Below are positions 32,403-44,225 of a stretch of DNA of 64,000 nucleotides, piece after piece. Made by a program: the position numbers and the translations under genes. Each line of letters opens with the position of its first letter. The stretch's first letter is position 1. The notes under the pieces were generated by a model that worked only from the letters and a program-made list of their open reading frames with translations, ran no database searches and was not told the origin of the DNA. Location: positions 434,001 to 498,000 of the forward strand of contig JAPZLL010000005.1 of the NCBI GenBank assembly GCA_036250225.1, read 5' to 3'. The DNA is from Cercophora sp. LCS_1 (taxonomy: Eukaryota > Ascomycota > Sordariomycetes > Sordariales > Lasiosphaeriaceae).

Positions 32403-35400
32403 ATGGCAAGTTTCTTGCGCGGTAAGCAGAGTGGGGTACAGAATGATCTCTCAGCGGCCATTTCACCGAACCTATTCGCGCCAGATGAGCAAGCTCGCTA
32501 TGGTGTGAACTCGCAGATCAGGTCAGTGGCTGCATTCAGCGGGGGCGGGGAAGCTGTCAGGCGAGGAAAATGGATGGATGCTAACATGATGAGCAGCTGC
32601 ATGGCCTATGATCCTGTCCAATCTCTTCTTGCCGTCGGCACCAGTGAATCGCAATATGGCCCTGGACGAATATATGTATTTGGACAGCAACGAGTACGAA
32701 AATGGATGTCGCCACCACGTCCCGCGTCGATGCAGCAGCTGAGTTTTGTTGCCAACAGGCTGATCAGTCGCGACAGTCGGCACGAACTTGCGATATGGGA
32801 CCTCAATACCGGGGAGCAAATTGCAAAATACACCTATACCCAGGTCACACACACCCTAACAGATCCAATGCTGGATTGGGTTCTGGTTGGTCTACAGCAT
32901 GGAGACATTTGTGCCTACGACTTGGATAGGGAGAGACCATCGCCCTTCCGGCTTCCGAATTTCTGGAGGGAGCGCGATCCCAGTGCGAGGGCCGTTACGC
33001 TGCTAGGAATGCAACTGCACCCAAGGGACATTGGGAAGCTACTGATTGCGTACAGCCATGGGGCCGTCATCTATTCGTTCAAGCAGAATGCGCCAACAAA
33101 GTTCTTCGAGTATCAGGTTCCCGCGGCCGCGGCCGCGCCCGGAGGGAACAATGAAGGTGGCTCAGTGAGGAAGCCACAACTGACCCATGCATTGTGGCAC
33201 CCGACAGGAACCTTCGTGATGACCGCCCATGTTGACGGGAGTATGTAAGTATTGCATTTTTATTGCAGTTCTACTTTTGGTGTTCGATGAGTGCCCCATG
33301 AGGCCGGCCCAGGTGGGTAAAGGCAAGCCAAACTCGAGGCTGCCTCGACTATTTCTGAGGAGATATTTGTTCTTGAGCCGGCGCCCACGTGCGATCTAAT
33401 ACTTTTTACTTATCCTTTCTTTCGTACAGGGTGTTTTGGGACCCCAAAGATGGACGAATAGTAGCGGCAAGGTCCATTTACCACACCAGAATTCACGAAC
33501 CTGCGTCTAAAAAGGACCCACCCAGGCCAGTGATGCCCTTCACAAAAATATCGTGGTGTTGCAAAGAGAACCCAGATGACACAGGACTTCTGATTGCAGG
33601 TGGCCATGGACGGGATGATCCCGAGGGAGGGCTGGCCTTCATTGAACTGGGCCCCACGCCAGTCTATGCAACGTCGTCGTGGGACGTCCTCACAAACCAC
33701 TTTGAGGGTAAGAGGAGGCTTACCTTGCAAATTCCTTCTGGGGCCCAAGTCCTCGACTTTTGCTTGATACCGCGGTCTTCGCCTCACTTCGCGGGGGCGC
33801 AGGATCCAATCGTCATCTTGGCTAGGCTATCCTCGGGGGAACTCATCGCTGTGAGCTTTCCTTCAGGGTATCCTATCAGTCCAACAAACATGCTTCATCC
33901 AAGCCTCTCGTTCGTGCACCCGTTCGTGCAAAAGATTAACGTCTCAACCGTCAACCGAGATAGATGGTTGGGCATGGTGGAAAAGCGGAACCAAGGTGAG
34001 CCGATTCTCAAAGGTGGCGCGGAAGCTGTGAGGCGAAGGAGGTGGTATGACGGGCGCAACATCATCCAGGTCGCCCATGCAGACAGTACGGTGCGTTTCT
34101 GGGATGTGGGTTACGACGACGAGATCGAGAATTCGGCCCAGCTGCAAGTCGACATTGCGAGGGCGCTGGATCGCTACGAAAACGTGGGTGTCACATCGCT
34201 GGACATGGCCGAGATGACAGGCGAATTCGTTGCAGGGACGAGCGCGGGGGAGGTTGTCGTGTATCGGTGGGGCGGCAACAAGTTTTATGGACGTGACGAA
34301 CCAGCAGCGGTATCCAAGCCGGGAGGCATCATGGACATCAGCTCGAGGGCTGAGCCGTCGCTCAAGGAAGGATTGCAACCTTCTATCCTCTACGAAATGC
34401 TCAAGGGGCCTGTCAGCGTCGTATCCATATCGAATGTTGGGTTTGTCGGCGTTGGCGCTGAGAACGGCTTCTTCAGCATCATTGATCTGAGGGGCCCCAC
34501 GATTATATATCATGGTTCGGCCTCTGAGTTTGCGAAGCAGGAGAAAAAGACGTCCTTCCTCAAGGGCCACTCGAGCTCGTCGGCCGGCGACTTCCCCGTT
34601 GTTGTTGAGTTCGGGGTCATGACACTGGAGCGCGACAACTACAGCTCCATCGCTTGTTTTGTGGGCACAAACCAGGGCAAGGTCGTCACGTTCAAGCTCC
34701 TTCCTTCGGGAGAGGGCTACTCAGTCAAGGTTGCTGGCGTGGCCAGCCTCGACGGCAAAGTGGTTGCCTTGTGTCCCATCAATGCAGACAACGGGCACGC
34801 TGCGTCCGCCACGGGGCCCGTCGTTTCGGGCCTGAGAGAAGGACGCCAAGTCAACGGCATCCTCGTTGCAGGTGAGTATCTGATTGGGCTCTGATTTAAT
34901 CTGACTGCTTGTCATGCTCCGATGCGGTGCTGACACCGCCAGTTACTCAAACCGAAACGCGCCTCTTTAAGCCTCCTGCCGCAAAGGGCGCGTCGAAATC
35001 ATTTGACGATCATCTCTGCGATGCCGCCGCCGTCACCGAGATTCCCCAGCAGGGGTTCGCCCTCGTGGCCCTGTTCGGTGACCGCACCACCCGTGCATAT
35101 AGTCTCCCTGGCCTCAAAGAAATCGGTCGTAAGTCTCTGCCCATGCTAGACGCCAGCCGCACTGTCGCTTCGTGCATCACCAGAACCGGCGAGATTTTCG
35201 GCTGGACCGGTCCCTCCGAGGTTGCCATTCTCCCTGTCTGGGGGACAGGTGCCCCCCTTGAGAACAGCAAGGACACTCTCGTCAACCCGGAGCTGGTGGT
35301 CCCACCCCGCCCGACCATAAGCAATTTCCAGTGGATTTCGGGCACTCAATATGTCAGCCCTACGGATCTGGATCTGCTTATCGGCGGCCAGGACAGACCG

Positions 35401-35670
35401 CCGAGCAAGAGGATGGTGGCAGCCGCTGCAGCGGAGCGGAGCGCCGCAGGGAAAGTGGGCACTGGCGGTCCAAGCGGCAGCCAGCAGGAAGGATGGGGGG
35501 ATTACCTGGCCAGGCAGGTCCAGGAGAGGACAGAAAAGCTGAACATCATGGGGGATAGTGTCAACAACCTCCAAGAGGCAAGCAGTGGGTGGGCCGACGA
35601 TGTCAGCAAGTGGAGCAAGAAACAGCAACGCAATATGTTGTTGGGTGGGCTGAAAAAGCAGTTTCTTTGA
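32403..35670 (+). CDS. SRO7: Lgl / Sro7 / tomosyn family WD40 exocytosis regulator
   Basis: Four exons (32403-32521, 32597-33244, 33430-34871, 34943-35670) give 978 residues. Family members fold into two WD40 propellers and bind t-SNAREs and Rab GTPases to control polarised exocytosis. The N-terminus MASFLRGKQ then DEQARYGVNSQIS, and AYDPVQSLLAVGTSESQYGPG after intron 1, are the family signature. The C-terminal Lgl-type region ends in a coiled segment (EKLNIMGDSVNNLQEASSGWADDVSKWSKKQ is its span, about 940-970) that resembles a v-SNARE motif as in tomosyn. Intron 1 (75 nt) is in frame without stops; intron 2 is long (185 nt). A GC-only run at 33121-33137 encodes an alanine tract. Start chosen at MASFL by family conservation. 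Confidence 0.92.
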
Positions 35671-36870
35671 CTTTGTGTGATAATAGGGTAATGGTATCCG
35701 TCACTAAAGCTGACGTCGGCTTCTTTTGTTGTCATCGGTTGGCGTCCGCAAAGGGGGGATTATATCTGAAACGGGATCGTCAGTGTGAATGGGAGCTGCT
35801 GAAGCGGTCAGGCTAATTGTTTCTTCGGGGTGGATGGGCATGCGCGACTTTGGAAGGCTGTTTTTGACATTGGGGGCGTCTCAGATGCTGGGCGTGAAGT
35901 CACATTCGCTCCAGGTATGGCGTGTCAGAGGGCTGAACGGTAGCAAGGTCAATACTATTTTGTTCTCCCACTGGTTCGAATACATTATCCCGCGTTCCTC
36001 CCTCCGGCTGTACACTTTGCCAGCTCATGCCTTGTCCCTACTTCTAGGTAAATGAAAAACTTGCTCCTTGACCTACTGCCGCCATGATATGTTGTTGATG
36101 GGAGGAAACTGCCAATCCAAGTAATGGAGCTGGACAAGGCGCCACTGGCCATTATATATATTTATATACATCAAAACAATAACAAGATGTCCCCTTCGTA
36201 TAAGAGTCGACTCCAGCCTCATCAATTGTCGTGTCCTGTGCACTATGGAATCAAACTAACGAAACCAAATTGGCGAGGAAACTGTTTCTGAGCAAGTCTG
36301 AGCGACAGTGAATACACCCTGGGTTCCTTCTCATATACGGCACAACAGAGAGACACGGAGGTAGATGGCCAGAGAGAAATCCCGCTGTGAATATAGTAAA
36401 AGTGATGTATGAGAAGACAGATGTAATCGAAGTGGGTAACGCGACCGCCCGGCTTGCCTCCAGAATCTCGCACACAGATACACACGCAAAAGCCAATCGC
36501 CATCCGTAAAAGAAAGAAGAAAACATCCTTACACCCCATTGTTTTAATACACTATATGAAAACATGAGCGCGCGTTTTGGTACCTCCCGGTCATCGCGTG
36601 CAACAGGAGTCGAAGAGCATGCGCTTCCTGTCTGTCTCACGCGGTGGAACGCGAACGCGAGATGGCTTTTCCAAAAGGGGGTTGGTAGCGTGAAGGTGCT
36701 GTGTGACTGTTGCACTGCCCACTCGGTCTGCTCATCACTCGAAGCCCAACAAGCGTACGGTGCCAGTCGTTTGTTCTGTTCGGGACTTCCACCCGGCGTA
36801 TATGCAAAGTCGCAACTTGGTCACACTTCGACCTCCGTCTCGCTTATCCTAGTGGCAGAAAAGCAAAAAA
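35671..36870. other. 1.2-kb convergent intergenic region
   Basis: The 3' flanks of the Lgl/Sro7 gene and SPT7 meet here. I see only AT-rich simple sequence (around 36154-36170, atatatatttatatac) and no gene. Confidence 0.55.
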
Positions 36871-39800
36871 CTATCTTTGCTCCAGGCTCCTCGGACTCAT
36901 CATTCCAACACCTTCGTCCTTATCCGTTACGCTCGCGCCTGTTCCACTCTGCATGCTTTCAACCCTCTCCATTGCCGGCGCAGCAACGGCTAAAGCACTG
37001 GGCCCAGCACCATTTGTTGTGATGGGTCCCTTTTTCTTGTTCGGTGATCCTCCTTTCTCCGTCGCGCCACCACCCTTCCCATCCGTAATCTGCGCCAGCC
37101 CGCTCTCTAGCTTCTTCCTCTTCTTCGCTAGCGCGATCTGTTCCCGTGGTGGTCTCTTTTGCGGCGACACAATCTTGCCTGTGGGGCCTAACCTTGGTCT
37201 TGGTCGACGCTGCTTCTGGGGCAGGTCTTCATCCTCCACCAGAGGCTGGTCGTTGTTAGCGTGAAGCTTGGCGAGGAAGAAGTTCTTGACGAGGCCAATC
37301 TGTTCCTGGATGTTTTCTTTTGTGACGGGGTCCGAGGACGGTAGGGCTTCGAAGAGATCCGACGTCGTAGCGCCTGTGGTCTGTGTTTGCATCTGGTACT
37401 GGTTCCGCACCCTCGACTGGAGGAGGTGGAGTGGGACGGAGAGCATTTCCAAACCCATTTCCTTGTCAAGACCGAGGGCCTTGAAGCCGAAAAAGTCTTC
37501 GCCGAGTTCTTCTGCGAAGTCACCGCCAACGAACTGCTCACTCCCATCGTTGAATGCACCCGAGCCATCTGCGCCGCCATCGTTGAGCGCAGGCCGCAGC
37601 AAATCGGCAAGATGGGCTTTCATTCGTTCGTGGATAACTCCTAGTTTCGTACCGAGCCGCTCAACGTCATCGCGGGCATAGCTTTCGAGCGAGTCCACGT
37701 CGTGGCCGTTTTCGGTCAGAGTATGCAGGAGAACCTCTTCTGGGGTGAATCGAGGCTGAAATCGTGCGCCCCTCGCGGCCCATGCACCAGCAGCAGGCCT
37801 TTTCTCAGCTTCGCGGTAGTTATTAAACGTCCGGACGAGCTTTTGAAAGTAGTCGCCCGCAATATCAGTAATCGTGTCCAAAGCGGATGGCTGCAGCTCC
37901 TCAAAGCCGGCGTGGTAGAAGATTTTGGCCACGGATCGTTGCATCGCTGACCTGCAGACCTCTGGCGCCATGACTGGTCCTTCGCCGGCGATGAAATGGG
38001 GTTCGATGTCCGCCTCAATAAACGGCTCGGGGTTATACTTGGGGAATTGATTGGTATACACCTGACGGATGTTAGCGCAGTACCAATGGCCTTGGCCGGG
38101 CTCGACTCACCTGTGTTTGGATCTGCATTTGCTTGATCACACTGATCTTTGAACAAAGCTTGCGGGTCTCTTGCATTTGCCGCAAATTGGCGTCGAACTT
38201 TTTAGTAAGTCTGCTCATGGGCGAGACGAACTGGCCTGCGGGGAAGAGCCGAAGCATGTCTTCATGTTGATTGATGACCTGCCCTTCTCCATCTTCGACC
38301 CACCGCAGCTTTGGGGAGACGTCCGGAATGACGGTGAGAGGCTCGTAGTAATCGGGAACGGCTCGCTCAACATCGTCTTCCATTCCTTCGGCCAGTGTTT
38401 CGACGCTCTCTTTCGGGGCGCCGGGCGGGCGATCGCCGAGACCGAGTGCCTCAGCCTCCATCTGGGCTTTGTAAAAGCGGCGCATCCCGGCCTTGCTTCT
38501 CAGTAGCGCTGGCTCATCGGCGTTGAGCTTGTTTCCGACAAACAACTGGTGACGTTCCTTGGCAAGCAGAGCTCGATCCTTCTTGGTGACCTGCTTCCAT
38601 ATCTTGTATTCGTCATCCTCGTAGGCCTGCTCAGCCGCATCGCCAAGCGCTTGACCCAGGGCCATGCCATTCAGAGACGGGCCGTCGATCTCCATCACGT
38701 CGACATTGCTAACGCCGGAATGCCCGTTCATGCCGCCAGGGGTGATGGAACCACCGATCGGCGGGGTTGCGAAGCCATTGCTCCCGTCAATCTCGGAGCC
38801 CTCCCGGTGGGATTTGGCGAGGAGCCCATTAAGCTGCAGCAACGGCTTTTGTTCGACGCTTGGAGTGCCCTCTTTCTGGTCTGACAAACCCTTTCTCGAC
38901 TTGTTTGTGCCCTTCGCCGCCGTTTTCCCTGCGCGACCGCGCGACAGCAGTATGGGCTCATCGTCGCTGTCGTCGCCCCCATCGTCGTCTCCACCGTTTT
39001 GTTTTCGGCGTTCCTCGGCCTCTACCTCGGCTCGTGGCCGAATGACTAGATCTGGGATGAGGGGAATGAGTTTCTCTGCCTCCTTGCGCATACCATTTGC
39101 CATGCGGCGTAATGGGTGGCTCATCTCCTGATTATACTTGAGGCAATTGTCCCATATGAGGTTGAGATCGGTAACAAAGTCCGCCTTGGATTTGTACTGG
39201 AGACCCTTTAGCTTTTTGGTCATGGTGCCCAAGTCCATGGGTTGCTTGATGACTGTGGTGCGTTAGTGGAAGACAGATACTCGATGCGCTGGCGGAGTTG
39301 GGACTCACAATTGTAGTAATCCGGGGCATCTCTTTTGTTAACCCTGTTGAGAAAAGGTGTCGAGTATTCAGTGTGTGCTTTGAGTTCGCTGAGCACTTTT
39401 TCCAGCGCCTCGTAGAGCTCCTCCTGACCAACATTCTCCTCGCTTGCCCACTTGCTCCTGTTCTTGCGGACCTCGTTCATAAGTGACCGCAGCTCGGCAT
39501 CTGATGCGCGAACCTGGTCACGCTTCATATCTATCCTTGCAATAAGGTGCTTTAGGGTGAGGCTCGATGCACCAAGGTTGGCATTACTTAGCGAGCCGTG
39601 GTTCTGACCAGCGCCTTGATTAGTGCTGTGGGCTCCGGTCTTGTCCATTTCAGCTTGCAGCTGCTTCTCGGATTCTTCAAGCTGCTGATGCTCAAGCATG
39701 GCGGTCCGGTCGTGTTCGAGGGTGTAGAAGAGCGTGTGAAAGCTGCGCTTGGCTGCTCCCTCGGTGGCACTGCGCGCCTCCTCTAGCTCCTTGCGCGCGT

Positions 39801-40392
39801 CTTCTGACGACTTGGTTTGTATTCGCGACCCATCCTCCCTCGATTTATCGACGTGTTTTCCCGGCGATGAAATGGACTGCACTGGAGAGCTGCCGGACTT
39901 CGAGGGCGAGAGCAGTGTCTTGGCGGCAGCGGCATTGGCCTTTTTTGATCCGAACGAACCCGGCGGCGGGGAATCGTTATTTTCATCTTCGTCGTCGTCG
40001 TCGTCGTCATCGTCACCATAGTCGTCTTCGTCGATGACGCGCTTTGCCCTCTTTCTTGGTGGTTCCTGGATGGGCGCGTGGTCGGTGGTTGGCGGCAGCA
40101 GGTGCGCTGGGGGGGTTGGGGCGCGCCTGAAAGATTCAATCGCATCGGCATTGTATGATCCGTCATCGCCAAACAGGAGAGCTACCCTCGTCTCACTCTT
40201 CCGGTATAGGTCGGCGAAGTGAGCGCGACGGGCGTCCTCGTCGAGATCGGATGCCTCAGGCATCAAGTTCGGAGGGTCGATGGGGGTTTGGGTTCGGTGC
40301 GGGCCATCTTCAACAAGATGATGCATCCTGTTTCCATTGACAAGGGCGACGGCAGGCGGCGGCCATGCATTCTGGCCGTTTGTAATGGACAT
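36871..40392 (-). CDS. SPT7: Spt7, SAGA bromodomain and histone-fold subunit
   Basis: Three exons (40392-39309, 39252-38111, 38061-36871) give 1138 residues. Spt7 is the architectural subunit of the SAGA acetyltransferase coactivator. An acidic run (about 125-140) precedes a coiled region and the bromodomain (about 320-400), whose NKRDAPDYYNFIKQPMDLGTM is completed across intron 1 and followed by LIWDNCLKYNQ with the acetyl-lysine Asn. The mid-region LTVIPDVSPKLRW is a Spt7 hallmark. Exon 3 carries the Bromo_TP histone fold (about 775-825, CRSAMQRSVAKIFYHAGFEEL), which pairs with Taf10. The tail is basic and low complexity. Introns are 56 and 49 nt. Divergent from the VanZ-like gene. Confidence 0.95.
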
Positions 40393-41372
40393 TTTCGGTC
40401 CGGATGGCTAGAAACTAGGTCGTCGGCCCGTCGCCATGCGCAGAAAATGCGCTCGTGTTCAGCCGGCACCAGGGCGATTTGAGGTGTCAAGGTCACATGG
40501 GTGAAATCAACGATACCGACAGAGATGAGGAGCCAGTTTTTGGGGCAATCGCAAATGCGGTGCGGTCGTCGCGATGAATGTCGTGATGGCTGATTTTGGG
40601 GGATGTTGGACGTGAAGTCAAGTTTGGAGAGGCTCGTGCCGCTTTTGGCCAAGGGGCGATTTGCTCGTCGATTTGAAGGGGCGCGGTACTTTGCTGCAAC
40701 GCTTTGAGATTGGTCGCGTATCAAGACCAAGTGTCGCCCAATGCAAAAAAACAGTCACATGTATGGTAAAATGTAGCTATAGCATATTATTAGAAGCTTG
40801 GGCGAAATCGCATCAAGTGCAGCGTTTTTCTTTACACTCTGCGAGTTGATGAGAAGGTAGCTCGGCGCGCAAGGAGAGTGGAATATCACGTGATACTGTC
40901 CATCCCCTTCGCAAGGTCAGTCGATGGACAGCGGCTTGCGCTTAGGACTCAAGTTGGAGGAAACAGCACGGCCGGTAGGAACTTACTTTACTATTTCCAC
41001 AAGAGATTACACAAAGCAAATTAAACTAACTAGCCATTTGTTGGATACGTCTTGCTTGATGGAATGTGCTCTGCGATAGGTCGCTATCTTGGGGAGATAC
41101 GAAAAGAAAGTACCCACTTTTTCCCCGTGGGCGCGACGGTGGGCTGGCCCCACACAGTCGAAGCGCAGCTCCAGCCACTGGCGCCCCTCGTGGAACCCGA
41201 ACGGGAGCTCAGCCCTGCCTGGACAAAATCCCATCCTGGCCCGAGTCCAGCTCTCACTGCAATGACGACAGCAGCTCTTCCCAAGCTCTAGCCTGCGCGA
41301 AGCCGACCGAGACCGCCGAAAGGTCGGCCGACAGACCCACGTTTCCTTAAACCCGCTAGATATCAACACACA
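40393..41372. other. divergent promoter region, SPT7 / VanZ-like gene
   Basis: This is about 980 nt with no recognisable gene. The overlapping frames on both strands look fortuitous. Confidence 0.55.
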
Positions 41373-42070
41373 ATGAGGATACGCCTCCCCTTTGCAGGTC
41401 GGTCTGCCACCCTGCTTGCCCCCCCTTGCGTCGAGCTCACACAAAATCTGTAGGAGTATTTGTCCTCCTTCTTTTACTCGCTGCCTACGCTGGCCTCTCC
41501 TCCCTTCAGCCGTCCCTCCTCGTCAACGACAAACTCCTGCACGTTTTCACCTTTTTCCTGCTTACCGTTGTCTTCTACTGGGTCGTTGACACCAACCGCC
41601 GGCGCACCCTCAACCTCACGCTGCTGATCTGTACACTTGGTCTCGGCATAGGCTCTGAGTTTCTGCAGGCGCTCTTGCCAAACGGGCGGGAGTTCGATCT
41701 TTATGACTTGGTCGCAAATGTAGTGGGGTCGCTGGCCGGCCTTGGGCTGTGTTCGTGGTATCATAAACGGATGCTGGAACGGAAGCGAACCAGGAAAAAC
41801 TACACCGCTGTTCCAGGCGATGATGGAGACGAAGAAATTGAGGAAGATCTGGAGCTCGGAGAAGGGGTCGGTTCGAGGAGGAGTGGGGACGCAAGCGTCG
41901 GGGACAATGGTACAACCGTCGTTGCGGCAACGCAACGGACGCCAACCTTGGAAGAGGAAGTAGATAACTGGGACGAGAATGCGGACGACCCCTGGGATGA
42001 TGATGACCTAGGAGGGGACATCGGAGTTGCGGGCACACACGCAGAAGGCGACAAAAAGCGGGCTGACTAA
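41373..42070 (+). CDS. VanZ-like family membrane protein
   Basis: Two exons (41373-41397 and 41454-42070) with a 56-nt intron give 213 residues. The tiny first exon is accepted because splicing yields MRIRLPFAGVFVLLLLLAA, the usual start of this fungal family as I recall it, whereas the unspliced frame lacks an ATG. Four hydrophobic segments lie near residues 9-27, 41-58, 64-83 and 98-114. The family blocks NDKLLHVFTFFLLT (first helices) and GSEFLQALLPNGREFDLYDLVANVVGSLAG (its span before the last helix) are clear. The soluble C-terminal half is highly acidic with paired W-D motifs (DNWDENADDPWDDDD). The biochemical role in fungi is unknown; bacterial VanZ gives teicoplanin resistance, but that should not be transferred. 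Confidence 0.85.
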
Positions 42071-42338
42071 ACCCGGAGCTACAATGCTGTAATTTGTAGA
42101 GGTTTTGGATCAACGGTTTGCAGGATGTTCGGGCGTTCACGGGGCTTGTAGCTTCACCGCGCGGGTACGGCTTGTCTGGAAGTTGGTTGGCTCTGGAAAG
42201 GGCAAGGACTACTTTGCTGAGAATGCACGACTGTATTGATATCCGGGAAGGGATGAGACATGGAAACTATCAGGGATTGGGCTGCTACTAAAAGTTCCTT
42301 TTGCTATTTGCGGGATGTTGTTCAGCCCCTAGTTTAGT
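42071..42338. other. convergent spacer, VanZ-like / flavocytochrome
   Basis: This short 3'-to-3' spacer contains no feature beyond untranslated ends. Confidence 0.5.
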
Positions 42339-44225
42339 CTAGAAGCCAAAGCCTTCGTTGTGCCACCAGACAACCCGACCTCTCTTGACCCATCCACCAA
42401 CATGTGCCCTCAATTCTTTCGCCATCTCTTGTGGTCCACACACCAGGACCGCCACCTTCTCTTCTGAGCCATGCTTGAAGACGTCGTCCACTATTTTTTT
42501 TAGGTCTGGTCTCTTGCGGTGATGCCCGCTGGTTGGTCTACCCCGGCGTCGGTCCATGTACAAAAAGCTCAACTCCACGTCTCCATCACCGGCGCCAGTG
42601 CCGCTGCTTGTTGCTCGGTCTTCTCCACTTTCAAGTGCGTTCCCTGTTAAGAAGATTTGCACATTCTCGTTGTCCAACAGCCCTCTTGAGCCTGCTCCCG
42701 CAACAGCCCATGTTGCATCTCCTGCCCTGCGTAGCGCCCATACCATCTCCACCTTTGCATTTGGATTCTCGCTGACAATGGAGTCGTAGAGCGGCACGGT
42801 GAAGGTGGCTCCCACACCACCGGCAACGAGCAAGACTCGATCGAAATCGCCGCTCGAGAGGCGCGGAAAGTGAGTCGTGACACCGTACGGACCTTCGATA
42901 CTCAAAGGGATCTTTTCTTTGGTAGCTGTGCTTGTGTTGCCTGGGCCAAGACGTTTCGTACCGCCCGCGAGGCGGGCCAGAGCGGCTGTCATCGGGCCCC
43001 CACGATGACGAGCCACGATGGTGAGGTTGCCGGCTTCATGGTTTACGGCCGCGACTGTGAACGGGTTGAAGAGAAACTCGAATAGGAGGTGAGAGATCGA
43101 GGTAGGATCGCCGATAAGTGTTTTGCGAGCAGCCGTGGGGAGGTTGAGATAGACGTGCGAGGCCGGATGAAGCAGAAATCGATTGACCTTGGTGGAAGGA
43201 AGTGAGGCGGTAATCTTGACCAAATTGGTGCCTGGGATTCTCTCGAGTTTGGCCTGGCCGGTGACGGTGTCGAGCTTGCGTGAAATAAGGTCGGCGATGA
43301 AGACTAGTAGTGACTCAGCGAGGAAGATGCGGGCTGGCGGCGCATGGCGAAAGAGGGTCACTGGAGTAAGGAATGACACTAGGAGGTGAACGATGAAGAA
43401 CAACCTGTAGGAATACACGCGGACCGGGCGCAAAGCTGTGAGGTAAAGGAGGTTGAATAGGATTGAAGAGACGACCCCTGACATCACCACCGGGGCCTTG
43501 AGCCGCCTACTCAGAGTTCCATGCTGGACCATGAAGTTTATGTAGAGCCCAATATGGAGGTAAAGGAGGATGGATATCACACGGCCGAGCACCCGGTGAT
43601 AACGATTGATGTGTTCGTGAGATGACCGGAAAGCAAACGCAAACGGGTTGAGTGACTTGAGCGCCAGAAGATACTGGATCGGAAATTGAGATGCTGCAAT
43701 GATACCGAGTCTCTTTGTGAAGTGTAGATAGTCTATTACCGTCAGTTTGAAAGCGCTAGGAGGGTGGACAGCGCACACCTTGGCCAGTTTCCAAGACGCA
43801 AAGCATCAGCAGCCATCCAAGGTAGCAGATTCCGACAACCCATTCTAGCAAGTATGTTAACATCAGAGGTCCGTTGTAGGTCTACAGCTGAGCAAGAACG
43901 GCTTACGATCACGCTTCCCCAAGATTGTCTTCGTCGCAATAAGATCCTCACCTAGCCACCACTTCAGTCTCCTAAAGCGTGCACACCAACCACCGGATGC
44001 GCTGAGACGCTGCGATTTCAACGACGGGGAGCTGGGCACGGCCGAATAGCCGCCACCGCGTGATGTTGCCAGCTTGATCGACCAAGCCGCTGCCCGATAA
44101 GCCAGGGTCAAGGCAATCGGGGAGAGGGCAGAGAGCTGAGCGTAGAAGGCATATCGGTCCAAGGCCTCCCGGCGGTGGATCTTCCCAGCGTCGCTGAGAT
44201 CAACAAAGTGGTACGGCCACCCCAT
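42339..44225 (-). CDS. ferric reductase / NADPH oxidase-like transmembrane flavocytochrome
   Basis: Three exons (44225-43907, 43844-43779, 43732-42339) give 592 residues. The family moves electrons from NADPH via FAD and two b hemes across a membrane to Fe/Cu chelates or oxygen. The ferric-reductase transmembrane domain has paired heme-ligand candidates His174/His188 and His244/His258, both with 14-residue spacing. The FAD region follows (HPASHVYLNLP), then the NADPH-binding LLVAGGVGATFTVPLYDS and VLVCGPQEMAKELR. The C-terminus HNEGFGF ends in an aromatic residue as usual. Size and layout resemble yeast Aim14/Yno1 as much as the Fre metalloreductases, so the substrate is open. Intron 1 is supported by restoration of WVVGICYLGWLL. 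A Ser/Thr/Gly insert (about 520-550) sits in the reductase domain. Confidence 0.88.

Noticed and set aside
35966..35990. Possible tRNA B-box (ggttcgaatac)
   Set aside because: No A-box or cloverleaf can be drawn upstream.
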